Shown piece by piece: positions 51,461 through 59,152 of a stretch of DNA of 64,000 nt; position 1 is the stretch's first letter; each line of letters opens with the position of its first letter. The notes beneath the pieces are model-generated. The model saw only the letters and a list, made by a program, of their open reading frames with translations, made no database searches and was not told where the DNA came from. Source of the stretch: an uncultured Massilia sp. (GTDB lineage Bacteria; Pseudomonadota; Gammaproteobacteria; Burkholderiales; Burkholderiaceae_D). The stretch is taken from the NCBI RefSeq assembly GCF_913773735.1, contig NZ_CAJYEB010000039.1, positions 1 through 64,000 of the forward strand, in the 5' to 3' direction. Both the position numbers and the translations under genes were made by a program.

Positions 51461-52131
51461 CCCCGGTCCTGCGGCGCCAGCCCGCCCGGACGTCCGGTCT
51501 TGAGGTAGAACGTGGCGCCGCCGGCGCCGGCGCGCACGTCCGGATGCGCGCCCGCGGGCAGGCGCAGCCAGCTGCCCTCGTCCAGGACGCGGTCGCCGGC
51601 GGCCAGGCTGCCGCCGAGGACCAGCAGCTCGGCGCCGTCCACCGCGCCCGCGAACACGCCGGCGCCGGCATCCAGCCGCTGCAGGCTCACCTGCTCGGAC
51701 GCATCCGCGAACAACGGACAGGCAGCGCGATCGGCGCGCCGCTGCCAGCGCGCCGCGTCGCGGGTGTCCACGCGCACGCGGGCGCCTTCGCCCGCGTCCA
51801 TCTGGCGCAGCTTGACGAAGATGAGCGCGCCCTCGACGCTGAACGGCCGGTGGCCGGACCCGGGTGGATTGCGCAGGTACCAGCCGGCCGGATAGTTGCC
51901 GTCCTCGTCCGAGAACGTGCCGGACACGACCAGGATTTCCTCGCCGCCGGGATGGCGGTGCGGCGGGAAGCGGGAGTCCGCCGCGTAGCGCACGAGGCTG
52001 GTCGCGCGGGCCTGCTCCGCGCCCACCCGGTCGAGCATGACGCGGCGCACGCCGGACTGCGGCGAGTCCACCCACCGGTAGTCGCGCGGGGTCACGATGG
52101 CGGGCCGGGAAAAGTCGGCGTTGACGAGCAT
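51409..52131 (-). CDS. Cupin-domain protein (ChrR-like double cupin)
   Basis: 240 residues after AGGAGG. First cupin about 35-115: FPPHRHPGGEEILVVSGTFSDEDGNYPAG holds the metal motif H-x-H-x4-E-E (shown as PPHRHPGGEEIL) and the second His in GSGHRPF. The second half (about 140-225) is a cupin without its His ligands (LDAGAGVFAG, ELLVLGGSL, LRLPAGAHPDV). Resembles the cupin part of ChrR anti-sigma factors but lacks the zinc-binding anti-sigma domain. Role unknown; metal binding is likely in the first cupin only. Confidence 0.82.
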   Translation of the reverse strand: MLVNADFSRPAIVTPRDYRWVDSPQSGVRRVMLDRVGAEQARATSLVRYAADSRFPPHRHPGGEEILVVSGTFSDEDGNYPAGWYLRNPPGSGHRPFSVEGALIFVKLRQMDAGEGARVRVDTRDAARWQRRADRAACPLFADASEQVSLQRLDAGAGVFAGAVDGAELLVLGGSLAAGDRVLDEGSWLRLPAGAHPDVRAGAGGATFYLKTGRPGGLAPQDRGHGAQPSPRRRMNGGIL

Positions 52132-52212
52132 GGGTGTCCTCCTGGTCGGTGCAGGCCGACATCGTAGCGCAGGCGGCACCGTCGCGGGCGCCGCATGCCG
52201 CCGCGCAGACTC

Positions 52213-53277
52213 CTAGCCCGGCGGCCGGTAACTCGCCAGCCATGCCCGCACGCTGTTGGCATCCGCCGCGCGCGCGTACTTGCCTTGCGCGTCGAGGAAC
52301 ACCATGACGGTCGGCCGGCCCTTGACGCTGGCGTACAGCACCATGCAGCGCCCGGCTTCCCAGATGTAGCCGGTCTTCTGCAGCCGGATGCGCCAGCTGC
52401 GGTTGGCCGTCAGCCGGTTGGTGTTGTGGTAGGCGGTGCGCAGCCGGCCCTGGCGGATCGTGAAGCTGCGGTCGGTGGAGTAGCGCCGGATCAGCGCATG
52501 CTGTTCCACCGCGATCACCAGCCTGGCCAGGTCTGCCGGCGTCGACACGTTGGCGCTCGACAGGCCGGTCGGCTCCACGTAGCGCGTGCTGCGCATCCCC
52601 AGCGCCCGGGCCTTCGCGTTCATCGCCGCGACGAAGGCGGCGGTGCCGCCCGGATAGTGGCGCCCCAGCGCGGACGCGGCGCGGTTCTCGGAACTCATCA
52701 GGGCGATGTGCAGCATGGCCGAGCGCGGCAGGCTGGTGCCCACCTGCAGCCGGGACGAGGAAAACTTGAGGCGGTCGACGTCGGCGCCGGTCACCGTCAG
52801 CTGCTGCGCCATGTCCTGCTTCGCTTCCAGCACCACCAGCGCCGTCATCAGCTTGGTCAGCGAGGCGATCGGCATCACGGCGTCCGCGTTCTTGCGGTAC
52901 AGCTCGGCGCCGCTCTTCGGATCGAGGATCAGGACAGCGCTCGACTTGAGCGCCGCCAGCTTGGTCGCGCGCGGCGCCGCGGCCAGGCGGCGCGTGGCCG
53001 CCTTCACGACGGGGCGCTTCCTGACGATCCGCGCCTTCGCCCGCGCCTTCGCCCGCGCCTTCGCCTTCACCGTCGGCCTGGCCCGGACCCTGCCCTTCGG
53101 CCTGGCCTTCGCCGTCACCCGCGCTTTCGCCTTCGGCCGCGCTGCCGGCGCCGCCGTCGATGCCGTCGATGCCGCGTGCGCGGATGCGGCGACGGCGCGG
53201 CCTTCCTCGGCGCGAACGGGGCATGGGTGCGCGACCAGCAGCGCCAGTCCCAGGATCAGGGGAGCAAATCGTGTCAT
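52213..53277 (-). CDS. pbpG: D-alanyl-D-alanine endopeptidase (PBP7 type) with Lys/Ala/Arg linker
   Basis: 354 residues. Signal peptide 1-23, then an unusual linker (about 47-100) made almost only of Lys, Ala, Arg, Pro and Val. The S11 peptidase domain follows: SLTK (Ser139, Lys142), SEN (Ser196-Asn198) and KTG near 307, the full active-site set of low-molecular-weight PBPs. The enzyme trims or opens peptidoglycan cross-links in the periplasm. The linker is histone-H1-like and may bind peptidoglycan or teichoic-like polyanions. Its promoter carries GCTAAG repeats mirrored by those of the divergent operon. Confidence 0.9.
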   Translation of the reverse strand: MTRFAPLILGLALLVAHPCPVRAEEGRAVAASAHAASTASTAAPAARPKAKARVTAKARPKGRVRARPTVKAKARAKARAKARIVRKRPVVKAATRRLAAAPRATKLAALKSSAVLILDPKSGAELYRKNADAVMPIASLTKLMTALVVLEAKQDMAQQLTVTGADVDRLKFSSSRLQVGTSLPRSAMLHIALMSSENRAASALGRHYPGGTAAFVAAMNAKARALGMRSTRYVEPTGLSSANVSTPADLARLVIAVEQHALIRRYSTDRSFTIRQGRLRTAYHNTNRLTANRSWRIRLQKTGYIWEAGRCMVLYASVKGRPTVMVFLDAQGKYARAADANSVRAWLASYRPPG

Positions 53278-53313
53278 GTCGTCGATGGGCAGGGCAAGCA
53301 AGCGATGCCGGCC

Positions 53314-53346
53314 ATCGTAGTCAGCCATACTTAGCAAACCCTTAGC
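53314..53346 (-). promoter_or_regulatory. GCTAAG direct-repeat promoter of pbpG
   Basis: Minus strand: GCTAAG (53346-53341), 5 bases, GCTAAG (53335-53330), 10 bases, TACGAT (53319-53314), 36 bases before the ATG. The repeat pitch is 11 bases. The layout is the same as that of the plus-strand array at 53386-53429. Confidence 0.75.
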
Positions 53347-53385
53347 GCACAGAAACAGTGCTCGCAGGACACGAATGGCGCATTG

Positions 53386-53429
53386 GCTAAGTTTGCGCTA
53401 AGTATTCGCTAAGTCTTCTTCCCTACCAT
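53386..53429 (+). promoter_or_regulatory. Triple GCTAAG direct-repeat promoter of the antiporter/ligase operon
   Basis: GCTAAG starts at 53386, 53397 and 53408, exactly 11 bases apart, then 10 bases later TACCAT (53424-53429) as -10. Such arrays on one helix face bind dimers of OmpR-family regulators; the operon it serves ends with one (56981-57643). The 53278-53480 gap otherwise contains no gene. Confidence 0.75.
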
Positions 53430-53480
53430 GGCAATACGTATTCATCCATTGATCCAAGCCAACTCTCTCAGCGAACGACA

Positions 53481-54560
53481 TTGACAAGACGACTCCCCTT
53501 CCCGCTCGAACGCCTGCCGGCCGCCTGCGCCGTCGTGGCGACGCTCGCCATGGCCGCGGCCCCGGCCCATTCCGCCGCGGCGTCCCGCCGCGCCGCGCCG
53601 GCGCGTGCCGACGTCGTCGGCGACTTCCAGGTGCTGGCGCAGCAACGCCCCTGGGATTGCCCGGCGGCGGCGCGCGCCGGGCTCGACGCCACCTGGCCGG
53701 ACGGCCAGGCCGCCTGCGCCTGGCAGAACCGCCTGCGCAGGCAGAGCTGGAGCTGGAGCGACGACGGCGCCGCCGCGTGCCTCGGCACCCAGGCGCGCTG
53801 GTGGAACCGCGCCCAGGCCGGGCTGCCGCCCACGGCGCTGCGCAGCGTCTGGGACCGGCGCTGGACCACGCAGACGCTGCACATGCAGGTCGGCGGCGAG
53901 GAGCGCCTGCTGCTGCTGCGGCGCGACGCCAAGGGACGCTGGCAGGCGACCGAGTGGCGCTGGAATCCCAATCCGCGCCCGGCCACGCGGCGCTGGCAGG
54001 AGGGACGCTGGAAGCTGTTGATGGCGGCGGTGGCGCAGCCGGGGTTCGGCACTCCCGATGCCGGCGGCGCCGAGGCCGCGCCGATGCGGCCGGTGTTCCG
54101 CCGGCTGCTGGGCACGCGCCCGGGCGAACTGGGGCCGGAAGGCTTGACGCTCGCCGCCGCCGGCCTGTGCCTGCAGGCCAGCAACCCCCTGCCCGGCCCG
54201 TCCAGGCTGCCGCTGTCGTACAGCCCCAACGACAGCCGCCTGGAGCAGCGCGCCGCGATGCACCTGCAACTGAGCCGCCAGCATCCGGACGTGCGCTGGC
54301 TGACGCCGTTCAAGATGCTGGACATGCCCGCCAGCCTGCCCAGCGGCGCCAAGTTCCTCGCGACCTGGGTCGAGGGCGGCCAGGTGATCGGCCAGCTGTG
54401 GATCCCGCAGAAGGGCGACGCGCCCGTCGTGCGGGTACGGGTCGGCGCGCGCCTGCCGAAGGGACCGGACAAGGAAGCGGCCGCGCTGCCGGCCGCCAAG
54501 GCGGCCGTCGAGCAGGAGCTGGCGGCGATCGCGCAACAATGGGCGGCCGTCCATGAATGA
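53481..54560 (+). CDS. Exported protein of unknown function, first gene of antiporter/ligase operon
   Basis: 359 residues beginning with TTG (no in-frame ATG precedes residue 23). Residues 1-33 are a signal peptide (VVATLAMAAAPAHSA). The mature part is rich in Trp and Arg: W-containing stretches such as CAWQNRLRRQSWSWSDD, RSVWDRRWTTQTL and ATEWRWNPNP, then PDVRWLTPFKMLD and GQLWIPQKGD. Four or more Cys suggest disulfides. I recognise no family. Overlaps the antiporter gene by eight bases, so it works with that system, presumably in the periplasm. Confidence 0.75.
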   Translation: MTRRLPFPLERLPAACAVVATLAMAAAPAHSAAASRRAAPARADVVGDFQVLAQQRPWDCPAAARAGLDATWPDGQAACAWQNRLRRQSWSWSDDGAAACLGTQARWWNRAQAGLPPTALRSVWDRRWTTQTLHMQVGGEERLLLLRRDAKGRWQATEWRWNPNPRPATRRWQEGRWKLLMAAVAQPGFGTPDAGGAEAAPMRPVFRRLLGTRPGELGPEGLTLAAAGLCLQASNPLPGPSRLPLSYSPNDSRLEQRAAMHLQLSRQHPDVRWLTPFKMLDMPASLPSGAKFLATWVEGGQVIGQLWIPQKGDAPVVRVRVGARLPKGPDKEAAALPAAKAAVEQELAAIAQQWAAVHE

Positions 54561-55761
54561 CGCCTCGACCCTGCCCCTGTTCCTGTTTTCGCCGCTGGCC
54601 ATCATCGGCGCCGGCCTGCTGCTGGCCCAGATCTTCGGCGTGCTGCTGCAGCGGCGCGGCGTGCCGCGGCTGTACGGCGCCGTCGCCGCCGGCCTGATCC
54701 TGGGCGTGAGCGGCTTCGGCCTGGTCGACAACGCCCTGCTGTCCTATTTCCAGGAACTGCTCAATGCCGCCTCGGCCCTGGTGCTGTTCGAGGCCGGGCG
54801 CAAGATGGACCTGGCCTGGCTGTGGCGCAGCCGCGCCCAGGGCGCGTCGCTGCTGCTCGGTTGCCTGCTGCGCGGCGCCTGCGCGGTGGCGCTGCTGGTG
54901 CCGTTCGGCGTGGGCTGGGCCGACGCCGCCTTCATCGCCTCGATCCTCATCGCCATCAACCCGGTGGTGTTCACCTCGAGCGTGTCCGACCACAACGCCA
55001 CCGGCGTGGCGACCTATGCGGCCGCCAACGCCGTCGGCCTGAGCCACCTGGTGGCGCTGGTGGCGCTGTCGGTCTCGCTGGCCTGGCTGCGCAGCCACGG
55101 CGTGACGGAGGAAGTGCCGTTCGCCGAGCAATTGCTGCACCAGGGCGGCAAGCTGCTGGCGGGCGCCGCCATCGCGCTGCTGTGCTACGGCGTGTACAAG
55201 CTGGCCTCGCGCGTGTCGCGCGCCGAGGCCAGCCTGCGCCCCGGCATCCTGCTGGCCACGCTGATGCTGGACCTGGGCCTGTGCTCGGTCACCGCGTCGA
55301 GCGCGCTGCTGTCGCTGCTGCTGATGGGCCTGCTGCTGCGCAACGCCGAGAAGCGCGAGAACGTGTTCCAGGCCCAGCTCAAGACGGTGCAGGACATCGG
55401 CTATGCGCTGCTGTTCATGATGTCGGCCGCGCTGGTCCAGTTCGGGCAGGTGCTGCAATGGCAGATCGTGCTAATGGCGCTGCTGCTGTTCGCGGCGCGC
55501 ATCGCGGTCACGCGCCTGGCCCTCGTCCCCGGCCAGGCCTGGAGCGCACGCAAGCAGCACGCGATCGCGCTATGCGCCTGCTCGCTGGTAAGCTTCAGCA
55601 CCCTGGTCGTGGACAGCTCGATGTCCAACGCGGCCTACCTGGGCGACAGCGCCACGCGGCTGATGCAGGCGCTGCTGGCGCTGAACGTGCTGGTGGCGCC
55701 GGCGATCACCTGGGCCGGCCTGCACTTCGCCGGCGAAACGCATGAAGGGAGCGAACGATGA
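54553..55761 (+). CDS. CPA2-like cation:proton antiporter
   Basis: 402 residues with 11 to 12 membrane spans and no cytoplasmic RCK/TrkA domain. FSPLAIIGAGLLLAQIFGVL and YGAVAAGLILGVSGFG begin the transporter; ALVLFEAGRKMDLAWL matches the CPA2 segment EAGLELD-like of Kef/NhaS antiporters, and SILIAINPVVFTSSVSDH the discontinuous helix with a polar core. It probably exchanges K+ or Na+ for H+ across the inner membrane. Overlaps its neighbours on both sides (8 and 4 bases). Confidence 0.85.
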   Translation: MNDASTLPLFLFSPLAIIGAGLLLAQIFGVLLQRRGVPRLYGAVAAGLILGVSGFGLVDNALLSYFQELLNAASALVLFEAGRKMDLAWLWRSRAQGASLLLGCLLRGACAVALLVPFGVGWADAAFIASILIAINPVVFTSSVSDHNATGVATYAAANAVGLSHLVALVALSVSLAWLRSHGVTEEVPFAEQLLHQGGKLLAGAAIALLCYGVYKLASRVSRAEASLRPGILLATLMLDLGLCSVTASSALLSLLLMGLLLRNAEKRENVFQAQLKTVQDIGYALLFMMSAALVQFGQVLQWQIVLMALLLFAARIAVTRLALVPGQAWSARKQHAIALCACSLVSFSTLVVDSSMSNAAYLGDSATRLMQALLALNVLVAPAITWAGLHFAGETHEGSER

Positions 55762-56984
55762 CGACAGCCACGGAATTCGACAGCGCGGCAGCGCAGGCAC
55801 GAGCGCAGGCACAAGCGGTGGCGGGCGCCGGCCCGGCCTTCCTGCCGCCGTTCGCCGAGTCGCGGCTCGGCAGCATGGGCATCGAGCTGGAACTGATGGT
55901 GCTCGACCGCCTCACCTACGACCTGCTGCCGGCCGCGCCGGACATCCTGCGCCTGCTCGACCAGCAGGACAAGGCCTGGGTGGCGACGCCCGAGATCACC
56001 ACCTCGATGCTGGAAGTCGCTACCTCGGTGCTGGGCAGCTACCGCGAGGCCGCGGGCCAGCTGGAGGAAATCCGCACCAGCGTGCTGCGGGCCGCCTTCG
56101 CGGTCGGCGCGGCGATCTCCGGCGGCGGCGCCCATCCGTTCCAGAAGTGGAACGAGCAGCGCATCTACCCGAAGGAGCGCTACCGCGCGTCGGCCAAGAA
56201 GTTCGGCTACCTGGCCAAGCTGTTCACCGTGTTCGGCATGCACGTCCACATCGGCATGCCCAGCGCCGACGAGGCGGTGCGCGTGGGCGCCTGGCTGACC
56301 CAGCGCGCGCCGCTGTTCATCGCGCTGTCGGCCAACTCGCCCTGCTGGCAGGGCGAGGACTCGGGCTTCTGCAGCGCGCGCAGCAACGTGGTCGGGGCCT
56401 TCCCGATGAGCGGCATCATGCCGTCCGACCTGCGCAGCTGGGAGGAATTCGCCGCGCATTTCGAGCGCCTGGCGCAGCACGGCATCGTCAACAGCATCAA
56501 GGACTTCTACTGGGACGTGCGGCCCAAGCCGGAATACGGGACGATCGAGCTGCGCGTGCTGGACACGCCGCTGCACCCGGCCTATGCCGCGGCGCTGGCC
56601 TGCTACGCGCGCGAAGTGTGCATCGAGGTGGCGGACCAGCCGGGCACCTGGCCGGGCGGGAACGCGCGCGAACTGTACAACTGGAACCGCTTCAACGCGG
56701 CCAAGGATGGCATCCGCGGCAGCTGGATCGACCCGGCCACCGGCGTCGCCCGCCCGATCCAGGACGTGGTGCGCGCCGACCTGGCGCGCCTGGCGGCCCG
56801 CTCCGACGATCCCGGCTTCCCCGAGGCCTGCGCCTTGATCGAGGCGCTGCTGCGCGACGGCGGCCAGGCGCGCTGGCTGACCGCGCACATGGCGGCGGGC
56901 GCCGGCATGAACGACCTGGCGCGCGTGGCCAGCGAACTGTTCGAGCGCGCGCCGGCGTCCGCCGGCCCCGGAGCGCAGGCATGA
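55758..56984 (+). CDS. ybdK: YbdK-family carboxylate-amine ligase
   Basis: 408 residues. SMGIELELMVLD (about 40-51) and EITTSMLEVAT, SGGGAHPFQKW, FGMHVHIGMPSADEAV and VRPKPEYGTIELRVLDTP are the standard motifs of the GCS2/YbdK family, ATP-dependent ligases related to plant-type glutamate-cysteine ligase. E. coli YbdK has weak gamma-glutamylcysteine synthetase activity; the true substrate is unknown. Lies between an antiporter and a two-component system, overlapping each by four bases (ATGA). Confidence 0.92.
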   Translation: MTTATEFDSAAAQARAQAQAVAGAGPAFLPPFAESRLGSMGIELELMVLDRLTYDLLPAAPDILRLLDQQDKAWVATPEITTSMLEVATSVLGSYREAAGQLEEIRTSVLRAAFAVGAAISGGGAHPFQKWNEQRIYPKERYRASAKKFGYLAKLFTVFGMHVHIGMPSADEAVRVGAWLTQRAPLFIALSANSPCWQGEDSGFCSARSNVVGAFPMSGIMPSDLRSWEEFAAHFERLAQHGIVNSIKDFYWDVRPKPEYGTIELRVLDTPLHPAYAAALACYAREVCIEVADQPGTWPGGNARELYNWNRFNAAKDGIRGSWIDPATGVARPIQDVVRADLARLAARSDDPGFPEACALIEALLRDGGQARWLTAHMAAGAGMNDLARVASELFERAPASAGPGAQA

Positions 56985-57643
56985 GGGTGCTGCTGGTCGA
57001 GGACGACCCGATGATCGGCAGCGTGGTCCAGCACGCGCTGCGCGACGCCGGCTACGCGGCCGACTGGGTGCGCGACGGCGAGGCCGCGCTGACGGCCCTG
57101 CGGACGCTCGACTACGAACTGGTGCTGCTCGACCTGAACCTGCCGCGCATCGACGGCATGGCCGTGCTGCGCGACATCCGCAAGGCGCGCAACAGCGTGC
57201 CGGTGCTGGTGCTGACGGCGCGCGAGGCGACCGAGGACCGCGTGGCGGGCCTGGACGGCGGCGCCGACGACTACCTGGTCAAGCCGTTCGCGATGAGCGA
57301 GCTGCTGGCGCGGATGCGCGCCCTGACCCGGCGCAAGGAAGGGGCGTCCAGCACGATGCTCGGGAACGGCGTCGTCGAACTCGATCCGGCCACCCACGAG
57401 GCCCGCGTCGGCGCCACGGCGGTGCGCCTGACGGCGCGCGAATTCCCGCTGCTGCAGGCCCTGCTGGTGCGGCCCGGCGCGATCCTGTCGCGCACCGAGC
57501 TCGAGCACCGCGTCTACGGCTGGAACGAGGAAGTCGAGAGCAATGCCATCGAGTTCCTGATCCACTCGCTGCGCAAGAAGCTGGGCAGCGAGACCATCAA
57601 GAACGTGCGGGGTGTCGGATGGATGGTCGCGAAGGGCCGGTAG
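56981..57643 (+). CDS. OmpR-family response regulator of antiporter/ligase operon
   Basis: 220 residues. Receiver (EDDP, phospho-acceptor Asp in LLDLNLPRIDG, LTAREATEDRV, LVKPFAMSEL) and winged helix (about 125-218; LTAREFPLLQALLVRPGAIL and NAIEFLIHSLRKKLG). Starts inside the ybdK stop (ATGA) and its end overlaps the kinase gene by 25 bases. It is the natural candidate for binding the GCTAAG repeats in the promoter of its own operon and of pbpG. Confidence 0.93.
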   Translation: MRVLLVEDDPMIGSVVQHALRDAGYAADWVRDGEAALTALRTLDYELVLLDLNLPRIDGMAVLRDIRKARNSVPVLVLTAREATEDRVAGLDGGADDYLVKPFAMSELLARMRALTRRKEGASSTMLGNGVVELDPATHEARVGATAVRLTAREFPLLQALLVRPGAILSRTELEHRVYGWNEEVESNAIEFLIHSLRKKLGSETIKNVRGVGWMVAKGR

Positions 57644-58989
57644 CGGCGTCGCTGCGCTTCCGGCTGTCGCTGTGGATCTCGACGGCGATCGTGCTCGGCG
57701 CGACCGTCGCCGGGCTGTATTCCTGGACCGAAGCCACCGCCGAGGCCCACCGCGGCCAGGACACGCAGCTGCGCCAGGTCGGCTACCTGATCAGCCGGCT
57801 CGATGCCGTGCCCACCTCGCCGATGCCGCGCGAGCGCGTGGGCGACGTCGACTTCGACGCGCGCCTGATCGTGCGCTTCATCGACGCGCCGGGCCGCACG
57901 TCGTCGCACGCGGGGCGCCCGCCGTTCTTTTCGCCGTCGCTGCCGGACGGCCTGCAGACCGTCGCCGTCGGCAACGAGACCTGGCGCGTGTTCGTGCGCA
58001 CCAATTCGAAGGGCGTGCGCGTCGCGGTGGCGCAGCAGACCGCGGTGCGCGACGCCGCGGCGCGCTCCAGCGCCCTGCGCACCGTGATGCCGATCCTGTT
58101 CCTCGGGCCAGTGCTGGTGCTGCTGGTGACGCTGCTGGTGCGCGCCATGTTCCGCCCGCTGCAGCGGCTCGCGGTGCGCCTGGGCGAGCGGCGCGAGAAC
58201 GACCTGGGCGAAGTCGACCGGGCCGCCCTGCCGTCCGAGGTCTGGCCGTTCGTCAGCGCCATCAACAAGCTGATCGCGCGCACGGTGCGCGCGCTGTCGC
58301 TGCAGCGGCGCTTCATCGCCGACGCCGCGCACGAGCTGCGCTCGCCGATGACGGCCATGTCGCTGCAGGCCGAACGCCTGGCCGCCAGCGACATGCCGGA
58401 CGAGGCGCGCGCGCGCCTGGAGGCGCTGTCGGCGGGCCTGTCGCGCACGCGGGTGATGCTGGACCAACTGCTGGCGCTGGCGCGCACCCAGGAATCGCGG
58501 GTCGGGCAGCCGACGCAGGTGCCGCTCAAGAAGGCGATCCAGGAATGCCTGGAAGACCTGGTGCCGCTGGCCGAGGCCAAGGGCATCGACCTGGGCGTGG
58601 TCGGCGACGCCGATCCGGCCGTCGGCGGGCGGCCGGTGGACATCGCGAGCCTGGTCAAGAACCTGGTCGACAACGCCATCCGCTACACGCCGCCGGGCGG
58701 GCGCGTCGACATCAACCTGGCCGAGGTCGACGGCCGCGTCGTCCTCGACATCGACGACACCGGCCCCGGCATCCCCGAGCAGGAGCGGGCGCGCGTGTTC
58801 GATCCGTTCTACCGCGTGCTCGGCAACGGCGAGATCGGCTCCGGCCTGGGGCTGGCCATCACGGCCTCGATCGCGGACCAGATCGGCGCGACGATCGCGC
58901 TGCTGGACAAGCCCGACGGCACGCCGGGCCTGCGGGCGCGTGTGACGTTCGCGCACGCCGCGCCCGCCGCGGCGCCCCGGGACGCCTGA
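57619..58989 (+). CDS. Sensor histidine kinase of antiporter/ligase operon
   Basis: 456 residues. Spans at about 18-38 and 158-178 flank a 120-residue periplasmic sensor that has a two-component sensor kinase N-term-like layout. HAMP linker, then HisKA with His in DAAHELRSPMTAMSLQ (about 235) and HATPase with NLVDNAIRYTPPGG, DTGPGIPEQE and GSGLGLAITASIA. Complete and probably active. ATG at 57619; a second ATG four bases on is out of frame. Confidence 0.92.
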   Translation: MDGREGPVAASLRFRLSLWISTAIVLGATVAGLYSWTEATAEAHRGQDTQLRQVGYLISRLDAVPTSPMPRERVGDVDFDARLIVRFIDAPGRTSSHAGRPPFFSPSLPDGLQTVAVGNETWRVFVRTNSKGVRVAVAQQTAVRDAAARSSALRTVMPILFLGPVLVLLVTLLVRAMFRPLQRLAVRLGERRENDLGEVDRAALPSEVWPFVSAINKLIARTVRALSLQRRFIADAAHELRSPMTAMSLQAERLAASDMPDEARARLEALSAGLSRTRVMLDQLLALARTQESRVGQPTQVPLKKAIQECLEDLVPLAEAKGIDLGVVGDADPAVGGRPVDIASLVKNLVDNAIRYTPPGGRVDINLAEVDGRVVLDIDDTGPGIPEQERARVFDPFYRVLGNGEIGSGLGLAITASIADQIGATIALLDKPDGTPGLRARVTFAHAAPAAAPRDA

Positions 58990-59074
58990 GCGGCGCGCCG
59001 TCCCGCCGGTGCGTATTTACAACGCGGCGCCGCCGCCTGCACCGCGAAGTGTCTGGTTGGCAACCCCCTGCGGG

Positions 59075-59080
59075 TATAAT
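59075..59080 (+). promoter_or_regulatory. TATAAT -10 box upstream of the large kinase gene
   Basis: Perfect consensus TATAAT preceded by CGGG, 72 bases before the ATG at 59153. The -35 is weak (TCTGGT at 59052-59057 with 17-base spacing; TTGGCA at 59057 is too close). A 66-base leader follows. Confidence 0.5.
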
Positions 59081-59152
59081 CATGTCCACTTATGTGATGC
59101 CACACCGTGTGCCGCCCCGCCGGGCCGACGCCGGCACCCTGCAGGTCCGTCC

